DNA of 15,287 nt from NCBI GenBank assembly GCA_023428265.1, contig JAEYYW010000147.1:1-15287 (forward strand), written 5' to 3'. Each line of letters begins with the position of its first letter. Positions within the stretch are counted from its first letter, which is position 1. The stretch comes from Bacillota bacterium. Lineage in GTDB: Bacteria; Bacillota; Clostridia; Christensenellales; UMGS416. The notes beneath the pieces were generated by a model that was given only the letters and a program-made list of their open reading frames with translations, searched no databases and was not told the DNA's origin. The position numbers were made by a program, and so were the translations under genes. Shown here piece by piece: positions 1-6,556 of this stretch.

Positions 1-114
1 GTTGTATTGCGTAATACAAGCCTTGCAAGCACAGGGATTGAACCGAGAGCAGGGCGGTCAGTGTAGGGGCGAGGTATTACCCCGGCAATTGCGTAGCACA
101 TTTGTGCAGCGAGT

Positions 115-168
115 ATGAGGGCAATTATCGATAGTGGTTCGCAAAGCAAACACGAAGGGCTCCACACC
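115..168 (-). repeat. Dispersed repeat, inverted copy of 12174-12228
   Basis: Read on the minus strand, this segment matches 12174-12228 at roughly 85% by eye, including the run CTTCGTGTT[T/C]GCTTTGCGAA. Similarity seems to continue more weakly for about 15-20 bases past 168. The core is an imperfect palindrome (GTTTGC-TTT-GCGAAC, one wobble) that is perfect in the other copy (GTTCGC-TTT-GCGAAC). No coding function is likely. Confidence 0.75.
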
Positions 169-203
169 AGCCCGCATCGCCAACGAAAGCTTGATCGAGT
201 ACG

Positions 204-249
204 ACTTGTCCCCCTCTATGAGGGGGATGCCCGAAGGGCAGGGGGAGTT
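204..249 (+). repeat. Two-hairpin palindromic element (isolated copy)
   Basis: Same architecture as the elements between gyrA and gyrB: ACTTGTCCCCCTC, short loop, GAGGGGGA, then a second hairpin TGCCC-GAA-GGGCA, closed by GGGGGAGTT. It lies about 60 bp past the stop codon of the minus-strand gene ending at 308, so it could serve as a downstream RNA hairpin for that gene. There is no T-run on either side, so a terminator role is only a guess. Confidence 0.8.
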
Positions 250-307
250 TGCCTGCTGGCTGCGATGGCATAAACACAAAGAGCACGAACCAGCCTGCCA
301 AGCAACC

Positions 308-823
308 CTATGCGGCAATGAACAATCGCCAGATGCCAGAGATAACATAACCCAAAGGGAACGAAAGAAGGAACAAGCCCACAGAAACCCATAAAAGAAC
401 TCTCATTAACGAATTTTTGGTGAAGAGAAATGAGAACAACACCAAAAGAGCATATGCAATTACTGGGAGGAAATCCAGAAGAATCATCTCGTTGTTGCTC
501 TGAGTCACCCACTCGTAGAAGCAATATTCAACATCTTCTACCTTTCCAGAATACGCGTTTATCGTCAGAATGCCTTGCGGCCAAGCGATATAGACTCTCC
601 ATTTCTGGTTGCCGATGATTGTGGTGAAGAGGTCTGTGTCCAGATTGGTAATATGGATTTCATATTTCTCTTGATCGTAATACTCCGAATGCTCCACGAT
701 ATAGTCGGTTGCGATTTGTTCTGCGCTTTGCCTTGAAATTGTGTTGCTGCTGTGGAAATACCCCAGAGCGAATAGGATGAGCCCAGTTGCCAAAACGATG
801 ATTGGTAAGAGAAACTTTTTCAT
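308..823 (-). CDS. Small membrane protein with PepSY-like extracytoplasmic domain
   Basis: 171 residues from the ATG at 823, chosen because GGAGGT lies 7 bases upstream. The open frame continues upstream into gyrA, but that extension is a shadow of the acidic gyrA tail. A signal-anchor helix spans about 5-23, then an exported region at 24-112, then two helices at about 114-134 and 141-165. The exported part has the layout of a PepSY-type domain: SAEQIATDYIVEH near residue 33, and a strand pair around WRVYIAWPQGILTINAYSGKV (75-95), where the YSGKV turn is typical. Such domains are often linked to protease inhibition or cell-envelope regulation, but no specific role can be given. The gene is less GC-rich than gyrA upstream. 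It starts only 30 bases past the gyrA terminator with no clear promoter between. The PepSY call is moderate; the open frame itself is likely real. Confidence 0.7.
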   Translation of the reverse strand: MKKFLLPIIVLATGLILFALGYFHSSNTISRQSAEQIATDYIVEHSEYYDQEKYEIHITNLDTDLFTTIIGNQKWRVYIAWPQGILTINAYSGKVEDVEYCFYEWVTQSNNEMILLDFLPVIAYALLVLFSFLFTKNSLMRVLLWVSVGLFLLSFPLGYVISGIWRLFIAA

Positions 824-853
824 CTCTGGCACCTCCACATATTCTCGGATACT

Positions 854-883
854 GGAAAAAGGAGAACCTTCCGGCTCTCCTTT
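854..883 (-). terminator. Intrinsic terminator after gyrA
   Basis: On the minus strand the sequence reads AAAGGAGAGCC-GGAA-GGTTCTCCTTT followed directly by further Ts and CC. The stem is 11 bp with one G-T wobble, the loop is four bases, and the stem runs into a T-run. It begins 4 bases after the gyrA stop codon. The 3' arm ends about 30 bases before the next gene's start. Confidence 0.8.
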
Positions 884-887
884 CATT

Positions 888-3542
888 CTATTCCTCTGTG
901 TCTGTCTCTTCTTCCGGATCCCCTTCGGCCTCATCGCCCTCCGGTTCTTCCATTTCCTCTTCCTCAGCTTCTTCTTCGTCCGCCTCAGAGTTGTCAAACT
1001 CCCCTTCGTCGATGGGCAGCTCGCTGCGCTCCACATCCTCTTCCTCGCCGCGCTCCACAACCTCCACCGCCACCAGGCTGTCGCCCTCGCGGAGGCGCAT
1101 CACGCGCACGCCCTGGGCCGCCCGGCCCATGATGGACACGCTGGCCGCGTCAATGCGGATGATCGTGCCGTCAGATGAAATCAGCAGCACATCGTTCAGC
1201 TCATACACCGGCACCATTGCCACAAGGCTGCCGGTCTTGCCGGTCACCGTGAGGGCCTTGATGCCCATGCCGCCGCGCAGCTTCTTGGTGAAGTCGGAGA
1301 ATTCCACGCGCTTGCCGCAGCCCTTTTCCGTCACCGTGAGCGCCGTGGCGTTGTCGTCCACAAGCAGGGCGCTCACAACCGTGTCGTCGCCCCGCAGGCG
1401 GATGCCGCGCACGCCGGAGCTGGCCCGGTGCATCGAGCGGATGCCTTGCTCGTGGAAGCGGATCGCCCGCCCATGGCGCGTGGCCAGGATCACATCGCAC
1501 TGGCCGTCGGTGGGCAGCGCCGCAATCAGTTCGTCGCCTTCTTCCAGGTTGATCGCCCGGAGGCCCGCCGACCGCAGGTTGGCAAACTCCTCCAGCGGCG
1601 TCTTTTTCACCGTGCCGGCCCGGGTCACCATCAGCAGGTATTGGCCGGATGCCGTCATGCCCTCGGCCATCGGGATCACCGTGTTCACGACCTCGCCGGG
1701 CTCCAGGTTCAAAAGGTTTACCACGGCGGTTCCGCGGGCCTGGCGGCCTGCCTGCGGGATCTGGTAGCACTTCAGCTTGTGCACGCGGCCGCGGTTGGTG
1801 AAGAACAGCAGCCAGGCGTGGGTGCTGGCGGTGAGGATCATGCGGGCCACGTCTTCCTCGCGGGTCGTCATGCCGCTGATGCCCACGCCGCCGCGCTTCT
1901 GGGCCTTGTAGGTATCACCGGGCAGGCGCTTGATGTAGCCCATGTTGGTGAGGGTGACGACCATTTCCTCTTCCTGGATCAGGTCTTCATCCTCGATCTC
2001 GGTGGGATCGGCGCAGATCTCGGTGCGGCGGCTGTCGCCATACTTGTCCGAAATCTCGGTGAGCTCGGTGCGGATCACCTGCATCAGCAGCTTCTCATCA
2101 TCCAGAATGGCCTGCAGCTCGCGGATGATGCCCTGCAGGCTCTCAAACTCCTCGATGAGCTTCTGGCGCTCCAGCCCCGTGAGCCTCTGCAGGCGCATGT
2201 CCAGGATCGCCTGGGCCTGCACATCGGTGAAGTCAAACACCGGCAGGTTGGCCAGCACATCGTGATAGTTGTTTCGTTCCAGCCCTTCGGTCACATCGGC
2301 CTGGCCCATCAGCGCGGCCTTTGCGATGTTGGCCGTGGGAGAGGAGCGGATCACCGCGATGATCGCGTCAATGATGTCCAGCGCCCGGATCAGGCCCTCC
2401 AAAATGTGGGCCCTTGCCTTTGCGCGCTCCAGCTCGTAGCGGGTGCGGCGGGTCACCACGTCCTTCTGGTGGTCAATGTAGTGGCGCAGCACTTCCTTCA
2501 AACCCATCACGCGGGGCCGGCCGTCCACCAGCGCCAGCATGTTCACGCCGAAGGTCTCCTGCATCTGCGTGTGCTTGTAGAGGAAGTTGAGCACCACGTT
2601 GGCGTTCACGTCGCGCTTGAGCTCGATGGCCACGCGGATGCCGGTGCGGTCGCTCTCGTCGCGGATGTCACTCACGCCCTCCAGCTTCTTCTCCTGCACG
2701 AGCTCGGCGATTTTTTCCACCAGCCTGGCCTTGTTCACCTGATAGGGCATTTCCTTGATCACGATGCGGGATCGCGTGTTGCCCATGTCTTCAATTTCGC
2801 AGCGGGCCCGCATGATCACGCGGCCCTGGCCGGTGCGGTAGGCCTTCAGAATGCCGTTGCGGCCCATGATCAGCGCGCCGGTGGGGAAGTCCGGGCCCGG
2901 CAGCAGATCCATCAGCTGCTCAATGCCCACCTCGGGGTCGTCGATCATCGCCACGGTGGCGGCGATCGTCTCCCTCAGGTTGTGGGGCGGGATGTTCGTC
3001 GCCATACCCACGGCGATGCCGCCGGTGCCGTTCACCAGCAGGTTGGGGAACCGTGCCGGCAGCACGCTGGGCTGCATCTGCGTCTCGTCAAAGTTGGGCA
3101 CAAAGTCCACCGTCTGCTTGTCGATGTCGCGCAGCAGCTCCATGGCGATCTTGGCAAGCTTGGCCTCGGTGTATCGCATGGCCGCGGCGCCGTCGCCGTC
3201 CATGCTGCCGAAGTTGCCGTGGCCCTCCACCAGCATGTAGCGGGTGGAGAAGTCCTGCGCCATGCGCACCATCGCGTCATACACAGCCGTGTCGCCGTGG
3301 GGGTGATACTTACCCAGCACGTCGCCCACGATACGCACCGACTTGCGGAAGGGCTTGTCCGGCGTGAGGCCCAGCTCGATCATCGCATACAGGATGCGGC
3401 GGTGCACCGGCTTTAAGCCGTCGCGCACGTCCGGCAATGCCCGGTTGATGATCGTGGCCATGGCGTAGGAGATGAAACTTTTTTTCATCTCCTCCTCAAG
3501 ATCGATGGGCAGGGTCTTGGAATCGCGGATGTCGAAGTTCAT
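888..3542 (-). CDS. gyrA: DNA gyrase subunit A
   Basis: Breakage-reunion subunit of DNA gyrase, which forms A2B2 with GyrB and introduces negative supercoils using ATP. 884 residues. The start at 3542 is preceded by AGGAG six bases upstream. The N-terminal winged-helix region has the quinolone-determining stretch GKYHPHGDTAVYDAMVRMAQ, with Thr85 and Asp89 at the positions of E. coli Ser83 and Asp87. The catalytic tyrosine is Tyr124 in AAMRYTEAKL. A coiled-coil/tower region follows to about 500, then the C-terminal beta-pinwheel, opened by the GyrA box QKRGGVG at 548-554, which separates gyrase from topoisomerase IV ParC. Residues 829-884 form a very acidic, probably disordered tail dominated by Glu and Asp. 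The gene lies in the same orientation as gyrB and remB but is separated from gyrB by 483 bp of hairpin repeats. A terminator follows the stop codon. The identification is secure. Confidence 0.98.
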   Translation of the reverse strand: MNFDIRDSKTLPIDLEEEMKKSFISYAMATIINRALPDVRDGLKPVHRRILYAMIELGLTPDKPFRKSVRIVGDVLGKYHPHGDTAVYDAMVRMAQDFSTRYMLVEGHGNFGSMDGDGAAAMRYTEAKLAKIAMELLRDIDKQTVDFVPNFDETQMQPSVLPARFPNLLVNGTGGIAVGMATNIPPHNLRETIAATVAMIDDPEVGIEQLMDLLPGPDFPTGALIMGRNGILKAYRTGQGRVIMRARCEIEDMGNTRSRIVIKEMPYQVNKARLVEKIAELVQEKKLEGVSDIRDESDRTGIRVAIELKRDVNANVVLNFLYKHTQMQETFGVNMLALVDGRPRVMGLKEVLRHYIDHQKDVVTRRTRYELERAKARAHILEGLIRALDIIDAIIAVIRSSPTANIAKAALMGQADVTEGLERNNYHDVLANLPVFDFTDVQAQAILDMRLQRLTGLERQKLIEEFESLQGIIRELQAILDDEKLLMQVIRTELTEISDKYGDSRRTEICADPTEIEDEDLIQEEEMVVTLTNMGYIKRLPGDTYKAQKRGGVGISGMTTREEDVARMILTASTHAWLLFFTNRGRVHKLKCYQIPQAGRQARGTAVVNLLNLEPGEVVNTVIPMAEGMTASGQYLLMVTRAGTVKKTPLEEFANLRSAGLRAINLEEGDELIAALPTDGQCDVILATRHGRAIRFHEQGIRSMHRASSGVRGIRLRGDDTVVSALLVDDNATALTVTEKGCGKRVEFSDFTKKLRGGMGIKALTVTGKTGSLVAMVPVYELNDVLLISSDGTIIRIDAASVSIMGRAAQGVRVMRLREGDSLVAVEVVERGEEEDVERSELPIDEGEFDNSEADEEEAEEEEMEEPEGDEAEGDPEEETDTEE

Positions 3543-3562
3543 ATTGATCTCCTGAGAAACGC

Positions 3563-3607
3563 ACTCCCTCCGCCGCTTTCAGCGGCACCTCCCTCAATGA
3601 GGGAGGC
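3563..3607 (-). repeat. Hairpin element A, copy 1
   Basis: Read on the minus strand: a first hairpin GCCTCCCTCATTGAGGGAGG, then TG, then GCCGCT-GAA-AGCGGC, closed by GGAGGGAGT. This is the same plan as elements B and C but in the opposite orientation. It is identical to copy 2 at 3783-3827. It lies just upstream of the gyrA ribosome binding site. Confidence 0.85.
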
Positions 3608-3630
3608 AAGGGGTTCTCTGTTCAAGCTCT

Positions 3631-3678
3631 ACTTGTCCCCCTCCTGAGGGGGATGTCACCGAAGGTGACAGGGGGAGT
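3631..3678 (+). repeat. Hairpin element B, copy 1
   Basis: TGTCCCCCTCCTGAGGGGGA is the first arm. The second arm is TGTCACC-GAA-GGTGACA, and GGGGGAGT closes the element. The second stem differs completely from that of copy 2 (TGCCGC-GTA-GCGGCA), yet both are perfectly paired. Confidence 0.85.
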
Positions 3679-3682
3679 ATCT

Positions 3683-3699
3683 GCGGAGCGAAGCTCCGC
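3683..3699. repeat. Perfect GAA-triloop hairpin
   Basis: GCGGAGC-GAA-GCTCCGC, a 7-bp perfect stem. Its centre contains GCGAAGC, a sequence known from biophysical work as an unusually stable DNA mini-hairpin. The counterpart at 3902-3918 has one stem mismatch. Confidence 0.8.
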
Positions 3700-3710
3700 T
3701 AACTCCCTAC

Positions 3711-3774
3711 CCTCCCTTGTTTTTGCCGAAGGCAAAAATTCAAGGGGGGATGTCGCCGCAGCGACAGGGGGGAT
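3711..3774 (+). repeat. Hairpin element C, copy 1
   Basis: First arm: CCTCCCTTG outside an inner hairpin TTTTTGCC-GAA-GGCAAAAA, closed by CAAGGGGGGA. Second arm: TGTCGC-CGCA-GCGACA followed by GGGGGGAT. The plan equals that of element B with a longer first arm. Confidence 0.85.
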
Positions 3775-3782
3775 TTCTTAGA

Positions 3783-3827
3783 ACTCCCTCCGCCGCTTTC
3801 AGCGGCACCTCCCTCAATGAGGGAGGC
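3783..3827 (-). repeat. Hairpin element A, copy 2
   Basis: Same sequence as copy 1 at 3563-3607, exactly 220 bases further on, which marks the start of the second composite unit. Confidence 0.85.
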
Positions 3828-3850
3828 ACGCATTGCCTTGAAAGGAGTGT

Positions 3851-3898
3851 ACTTGTCCCCCTCCCTGAGGGGGATGCCGCGTAGCGGCAGGGGGAGTT
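3851..3898 (+). repeat. Hairpin element B, copy 2
   Basis: First arm CCCCCTCCCTGAGGGGGA, second arm TGCCGC-GTA-GCGGCA, closed by GGGGGAGTT. The second stem is rewritten relative to copy 1 with pairing kept. Confidence 0.85.
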
Positions 3899-3929
3899 TG
3901 TGCGAAGCGAAGCTCCGCCTCTTCCCTAC

Positions 3930-3993
3930 CCTCCCTTGTTTTTGCCGAAGGCAAAAATTCAAGGGGGGATGTCGCCACAGCGACAGGGGGGAT
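3930..3993 (+). repeat. Hairpin element C, copy 2
   Basis: Nearly identical to copy 1. The visible difference in the second hairpin falls in the loop (CACA instead of CGCA), leaving the TGTCGC/GCGACA stem intact. Confidence 0.85.
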
Positions 3994-3999
3994 TTCTTT

Positions 4000-4027
4000 G
4001 GGATGCCGCGGAGCGGCAGGGGCAGTT
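4000..4027 (+). repeat. Partial hairpin element abutting the gyrB stop codon
   Basis: Only the 3' half of a B-type element is present: GGGATGCCGC-GGA-GCGGCAGGGGCAGTT. Its last bases overlap the TAA stop codon of gyrB (complement of 4026-4028), so the array begins directly at the end of that gene. Confidence 0.75.
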
Positions 4028-5948
4028 AAATATCCAAATTCGCCACCAGCTTGCTGTTCTCCTCAATGAACTCGCGCCGGGGCTCCACCTGGTCGCCCAT
4101 CAGCAGGCTGAAGATCTCATCGGCGGCCAGCGCGTCGTCCACCGTCACGCGGAGCATTGTGCGGGTCTCCGGGTTCATCGTGGTGTCCCAGAGCTGCTCG
4201 GCATTCATCTCGCCCAGACCTTTGTAGCGCTGCACGGTGATGCCGTCGCGGCCGATCTGGTTGAGGTATTCCTCAAGCTCCTTGTCCGTATAGCAGTAGT
4301 GCTCCTTGCGGCTCTTGGTCACCTTGTAGAGCGGCGGCTGGGCGATGTAGACATGGCCCTGCTCGATCAGCGGCCGCATGAAGCGGTAGAAGAACGTGAG
4401 CAGCAGGATGCGGATGTGGGAGCCGTCCACGTCGGCGTCGGTCATGCACACAATGCGGTGATAGCGCAGGCGCGACAGATCGCAGTTTTCGTGGGCGCCG
4501 CAGCCGAAGGCGGTGATCATCGCGCGGATTTCCTCATTCAAGAGCGCCCGGTCAATCCTCGTCTTCTCCACGTTGAGAATCTTTCCGCGCAGCGGCAGGA
4601 TCGCTTGGAAGTGGCGGTTGCGGCCCATCTTGGCGGACCCTCCGGCGCTGTCGCCCTCCACCAGATAGATCTCGCACTTGGCCGGGTCACGCTCCGAGCA
4701 GTCGGCCAGCTTGCCGGGCAGCGCCGCCGATTCCAACACGCCTTTGCGGCGGGTCTGCTCGCGGGCCTTGCGGGCCGCCTCGCGGGCGGCGGAGGCCTGG
4801 ATGCATTTGCTCAGCATCACGCGGGCGTCTGCCGGGTGCTCCTCCAGAAAGGTGTTCAGCGAGTCATAAACGGCGTTGTCCACGAAGGTGCGGATGTAGC
4901 TGTTGCCCAGCTTGGCCTTGGTCTGTCCCTCAAACTGCGGCTCCGGCATGCGCACGGAGATGATGGCCGTCAGCCCCTCGCGGACGTCTTCACCGGATAG
5001 GTTTTCGTCCTTTTCCTTCAGATAGCCGAACTTGCGGGCATAGCTGTTGATGGCGCGGGTGAGCGCCGCGCGAAAGCCCACCAGATGGGTGCCGCCCTCC
5101 GGGTTGGGGATGTTGTTGGTGAAGGCATACACCGACTCGGCATAGCCGTCGGTGTATTGCATGGCGACCTCCACAACCACGTCTTCCTTGTTGTGGATGA
5201 TGTGGATGGGTGTTTCGGTCAGCGTGGTCTTGCTGCGGTTCAGGTGCTCCACAAAGTGGCGCACGCCGCCCTCATAATAAAAGTCACGCTCCTGCTCGCG
5301 GCCTTCGCGCTCGTCCTTCAGCTTGATGCGCACGCCGGAGTTGAGGAAGGCAATTTCACGCAGGCGGTTTTTCAGCGTGTCAAACACAAACTCGGTGGTC
5401 TCAAAGATCTTGTCGCTGGGCATGAACGTGATGGCCGTGCCCGTCTGGTCGGTTTCGCCGGTGATCAGCAGGCCGGTGACGGGGTTGCCGCCCTCATAGC
5501 GCTGGAAATGCACCTTGCCGTCCTGCTTCACCTCCACGGTGAGCCAAGTGGAAAGCGCGTTGACCACCGACATGCCCACGCCGTGCAGCCCGCCGGACAC
5601 CTTGTAGCCGGAGCCGCCGAACTTGCCGCCGGCGTGCAGCACCGTCATGCACACCTCCACGGCGGGCTTGCCCATCTTCGGGTGGATGCCGCAGGGGATG
5701 CCACGGCCATTGTCGGCCACGGTGAGCGAGCCCTCGGCATTGATCGTGATCGAAACGGTGTCGCAGAAGCCGGCCATCGCCTCGTCCATGCTGTTGTCCA
5801 CCAACTCATAGACCAGGTGGTGCAAGCCGCGGGTGTCGGTGCTGCCGATATACATGCCGGGCCGCTTGCGCACGGCCTCCAGACCCTCCAAAACCTCTAT
5901 TTGCGTTTCGTCATAGGTGTTCTGCTGGGGTTTCTGTTCCATACTCAT
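4026..5948 (-). CDS. gyrB: DNA gyrase subunit B
   Basis: ATPase subunit of DNA gyrase, the partner of GyrA. 640 residues, the normal length for bacterial GyrB. The start at 5948 overlaps the remB stop (ATGA) and has AAAGG about 5 bases upstream; a second in-frame ATG lies two codons on. GHKL ATPase domain: catalytic Glu48 in YELVDNSMDEAMAG, DNGRGIP at 79-85, and the ATP-lid motif GGLHGVGMSVVNALS at 119-133. The transducer domain runs to about 400. The TOPRIM domain shows EGDSAGGSA at 431-439 and TDADVDGSH at 503-511 (metal-binding Glu431, Asp504, Asp506). The C-terminal GyrA-binding part has QRYKGLGEMNAEQLWDTTM at about 573-591. Position 441 is Met (SAKMGRNR), where most homologues have Gln; this is conservative. 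It is translationally coupled to remB and followed by the hairpin array. Confidence 0.98.
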   Translation of the reverse strand: MSMEQKPQQNTYDETQIEVLEGLEAVRKRPGMYIGSTDTRGLHHLVYELVDNSMDEAMAGFCDTVSITINAEGSLTVADNGRGIPCGIHPKMGKPAVEVCMTVLHAGGKFGGSGYKVSGGLHGVGMSVVNALSTWLTVEVKQDGKVHFQRYEGGNPVTGLLITGETDQTGTAITFMPSDKIFETTEFVFDTLKNRLREIAFLNSGVRIKLKDEREGREQERDFYYEGGVRHFVEHLNRSKTTLTETPIHIIHNKEDVVVEVAMQYTDGYAESVYAFTNNIPNPEGGTHLVGFRAALTRAINSYARKFGYLKEKDENLSGEDVREGLTAIISVRMPEPQFEGQTKAKLGNSYIRTFVDNAVYDSLNTFLEEHPADARVMLSKCIQASAAREAARKAREQTRRKGVLESAALPGKLADCSERDPAKCEIYLVEGDSAGGSAKMGRNRHFQAILPLRGKILNVEKTRIDRALLNEEIRAMITAFGCGAHENCDLSRLRYHRIVCMTDADVDGSHIRILLLTFFYRFMRPLIEQGHVYIAQPPLYKVTKSRKEHYCYTDKELEEYLNQIGRDGITVQRYKGLGEMNAEQLWDTTMNPETRTMLRVTVDDALAADEIFSLLMGDQVEPRREFIEENSKLVANLDI

Positions 5949-6253
5949 CTGCCTTTCCGGTTGGGCGCGGCGGGGTTTGCCGCGAAATCTATGAATACCG
6001 CGTTGTTTGTCAGGCGGCCTCTTAACGCTGTGGCGGAGATGGGCGACAGCACAAGCCTGGTGCCCCGAGGCGTCTCCACCAGCACGATGGAGCGGGTGTC
6101 TGCCTCGCCGTCTATGCGCTCCACCAGGCCCTGTTTTTCCGCCTGGTGCAGCATCTTCTTGGTGGAACGGCTGCCGGTCACGGTGCCGTAGTCCAATATG
6201 GCGATCACGCGGCGGGAGTTTGCGGCCCAATCGCCGCCCAGGTGCAGCAGCAT
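5945..6253 (-). CDS. remB: Extracellular matrix regulatory protein RemB (DUF370)
   Basis: 102 residues. The start MLLHLGGDW...VIAILDY matches the RemA/RemB (DUF370) family, whose Bacillus subtilis member YaaB/RemB begins MYIHLGDD and also lies just upstream of gyrB. The conserved LSPISATALRGR segment lies at about residues 69-80. The family includes RemA, a DNA-binding activator of biofilm matrix genes; RemB is less understood. The protein is about 20 residues longer than the Bacillus one, with a variable Pro/Ala/Arg-rich C-terminus. The ribosome binding site AAGGAAG lies about 7 bases before the ATG. The stop overlaps the gyrB start. It is the first gene of the unit: recF, often the upstream neighbour in this phylum, is not present; a divergent gene lies there instead. 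Confidence 0.88.
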   Translation of the reverse strand: MLLHLGGDWAANSRRVIAILDYGTVTGSRSTKKMLHQAEKQGLVERIDGEADTRSIVLVETPRGTRLVLSPISATALRGRLTNNAVFIDFAANPAAPNRKGR

Positions 6254-6300
6254 GATGCGACTTCCTTTACCTGCCAGATTCAGTGTGTCCCAACCTATAT

Positions 6301-6340
6301 ATTATATAACATATAGAGAGAAGAATAAAGTATGATTATA
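6301..6340 (-). promoter_or_regulatory. Candidate -10 boxes for the remB-gyrB-gyrA unit
   Basis: Perfect TATAAT hexamers occur on the minus strand at 6306-6301 and 6340-6335, 48 and 82 bases upstream of the remB start. Neither has a good -35 at the right distance (best TTTATT, 3 of 6), so which one is used is uncertain. The surrounding AT-rich tract is typical of a promoter. Confidence 0.45.
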
Positions 6341-6493
6341 TAAAGCGGGCAAAATGAGTGCATAAAAATGCGCGGAAAAACTGGATAATAATGCCATTTT
6401 TCGCGGGGTTTGCAGCCTGGCCGCAGGCCCCGTTTTCGTCAGCGTCTCATCGCAAAAGGCAAGGATGGGATCGGGAATTCTCCAATTTGGTGA

Positions 6494-6523
6494 TTGTTCT
6501 GAATATGCACTATCGTGTATAAT
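6494..6523 (+). promoter_or_regulatory. Sigma-A-like promoter for the small lipoprotein gene
   Basis: TTGTTC at 6494-6499, an 18-base spacer, and a perfect TATAAT at 6518-6523. The expected start site lies about 27 bases before the ATG at 6557, which has AGGAG at 6542-6546. Confidence 0.6.
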
Positions 6524-6556
6524 CAAATCACTCAATAACACAGGAGTACTTCACGT

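Larger units (their letters stand above)
1..307. other. Non-coding, palindrome-rich left edge
   Basis: I see no convincing gene here. The stretch is built of short palindromes and dispersed repeats. A perfect hairpin TTGTATT-GCGT-AATACAA lies at 2-19, a CTTGCAAG palindrome at about 23-30, a G-rich segment (GTAGGGGC...CCCC) at about 62-83, a repeat shared in inverted orientation with 12174-12228, and one hairpin element of the family found in the gyrase operon at 204-249. The short open frames on both strands run straight through these repeats and have repeat-derived compositions. Whatever gene lies to the left is outside the window. Confidence 0.6.
3563..4027. repeat. Tandem 220-bp composite hairpin-repeat array between gyrB and gyrA
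   Basis: Two head-to-tail copies of a composite of about 219-220 bp (starting at 3563 and 3783), plus a partial third element at 4000-4027 that overlaps the gyrB stop codon. Each composite holds three two-hairpin modules in the order A (inverted), B, C. The matching modules are offset by 219-220 bases throughout. The array lies inside the gyrB-gyrA transcript and almost fills the spacer. The short open frames crossing it are low-complexity translations of the repeat and are not genes. Confidence 0.92.
6254..6556. other. Divergent intergenic region between remB and a small lipoprotein gene
   Basis: An AT-rich spacer of about 300 bp. The remB-proximal half holds two TATAAT boxes on the minus strand; the other end holds a plus-strand promoter. 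A GC-rich imperfect stem lies at about 6404-6432. The one longer minus-strand frame (6302-6541) has no ribosome binding site or recognisable sequence, and I do not call it. Confidence 0.5.

Noticed and set aside
30..50. T-arm-like sequence on the minus strand (GGTTCAATCC), suggesting the 3' end of a tRNA
   Set aside because: The bases on either side of the TTCAATC loop do not form a 5-bp stem, and no acceptor or anticodon arm is visible.
134..394. Small plus-strand frame at the left edge
   Set aside because: It runs through the dispersed repeat and a hairpin element and overlaps the 3' part of the better-supported minus-strand membrane protein gene.
3276..3290. Quinolone-resistance substitution in GyrA (Thr85 at the Ser83 position)
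   Set aside because: Thr is a common wild-type residue at this position in several bacteria and Asp89 is intact, so resistance cannot be inferred.
1428..3416. Long plus-strand open frame opposite gyrA (662 codons), with similar ones opposite gyrB (3900-5000, 5085-6191)
   Set aside because: These are antisense shadows of GC-rich coding sequence. They are His/Ala/Val-rich with no domain sense and no ribosome binding sites.
3563..4027. Possible CRISPR array
   Set aside because: The repeat unit is a 220-bp composite of hairpins present in two full copies, with no short regular repeats separated by unique spacers and no cas genes.
6404..6432. GC-rich stem followed by GTTTTC, as a plus-strand terminator
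   Set aside because: The stem needs a large one-sided bulge, and no plus-strand gene ends upstream for it to terminate.
6302..6541. 79-residue minus-strand frame in the remB upstream region
   Set aside because: It spans the AT-rich promoter region and a GC-rich stem, with no ribosome binding site and no family-like sequence.
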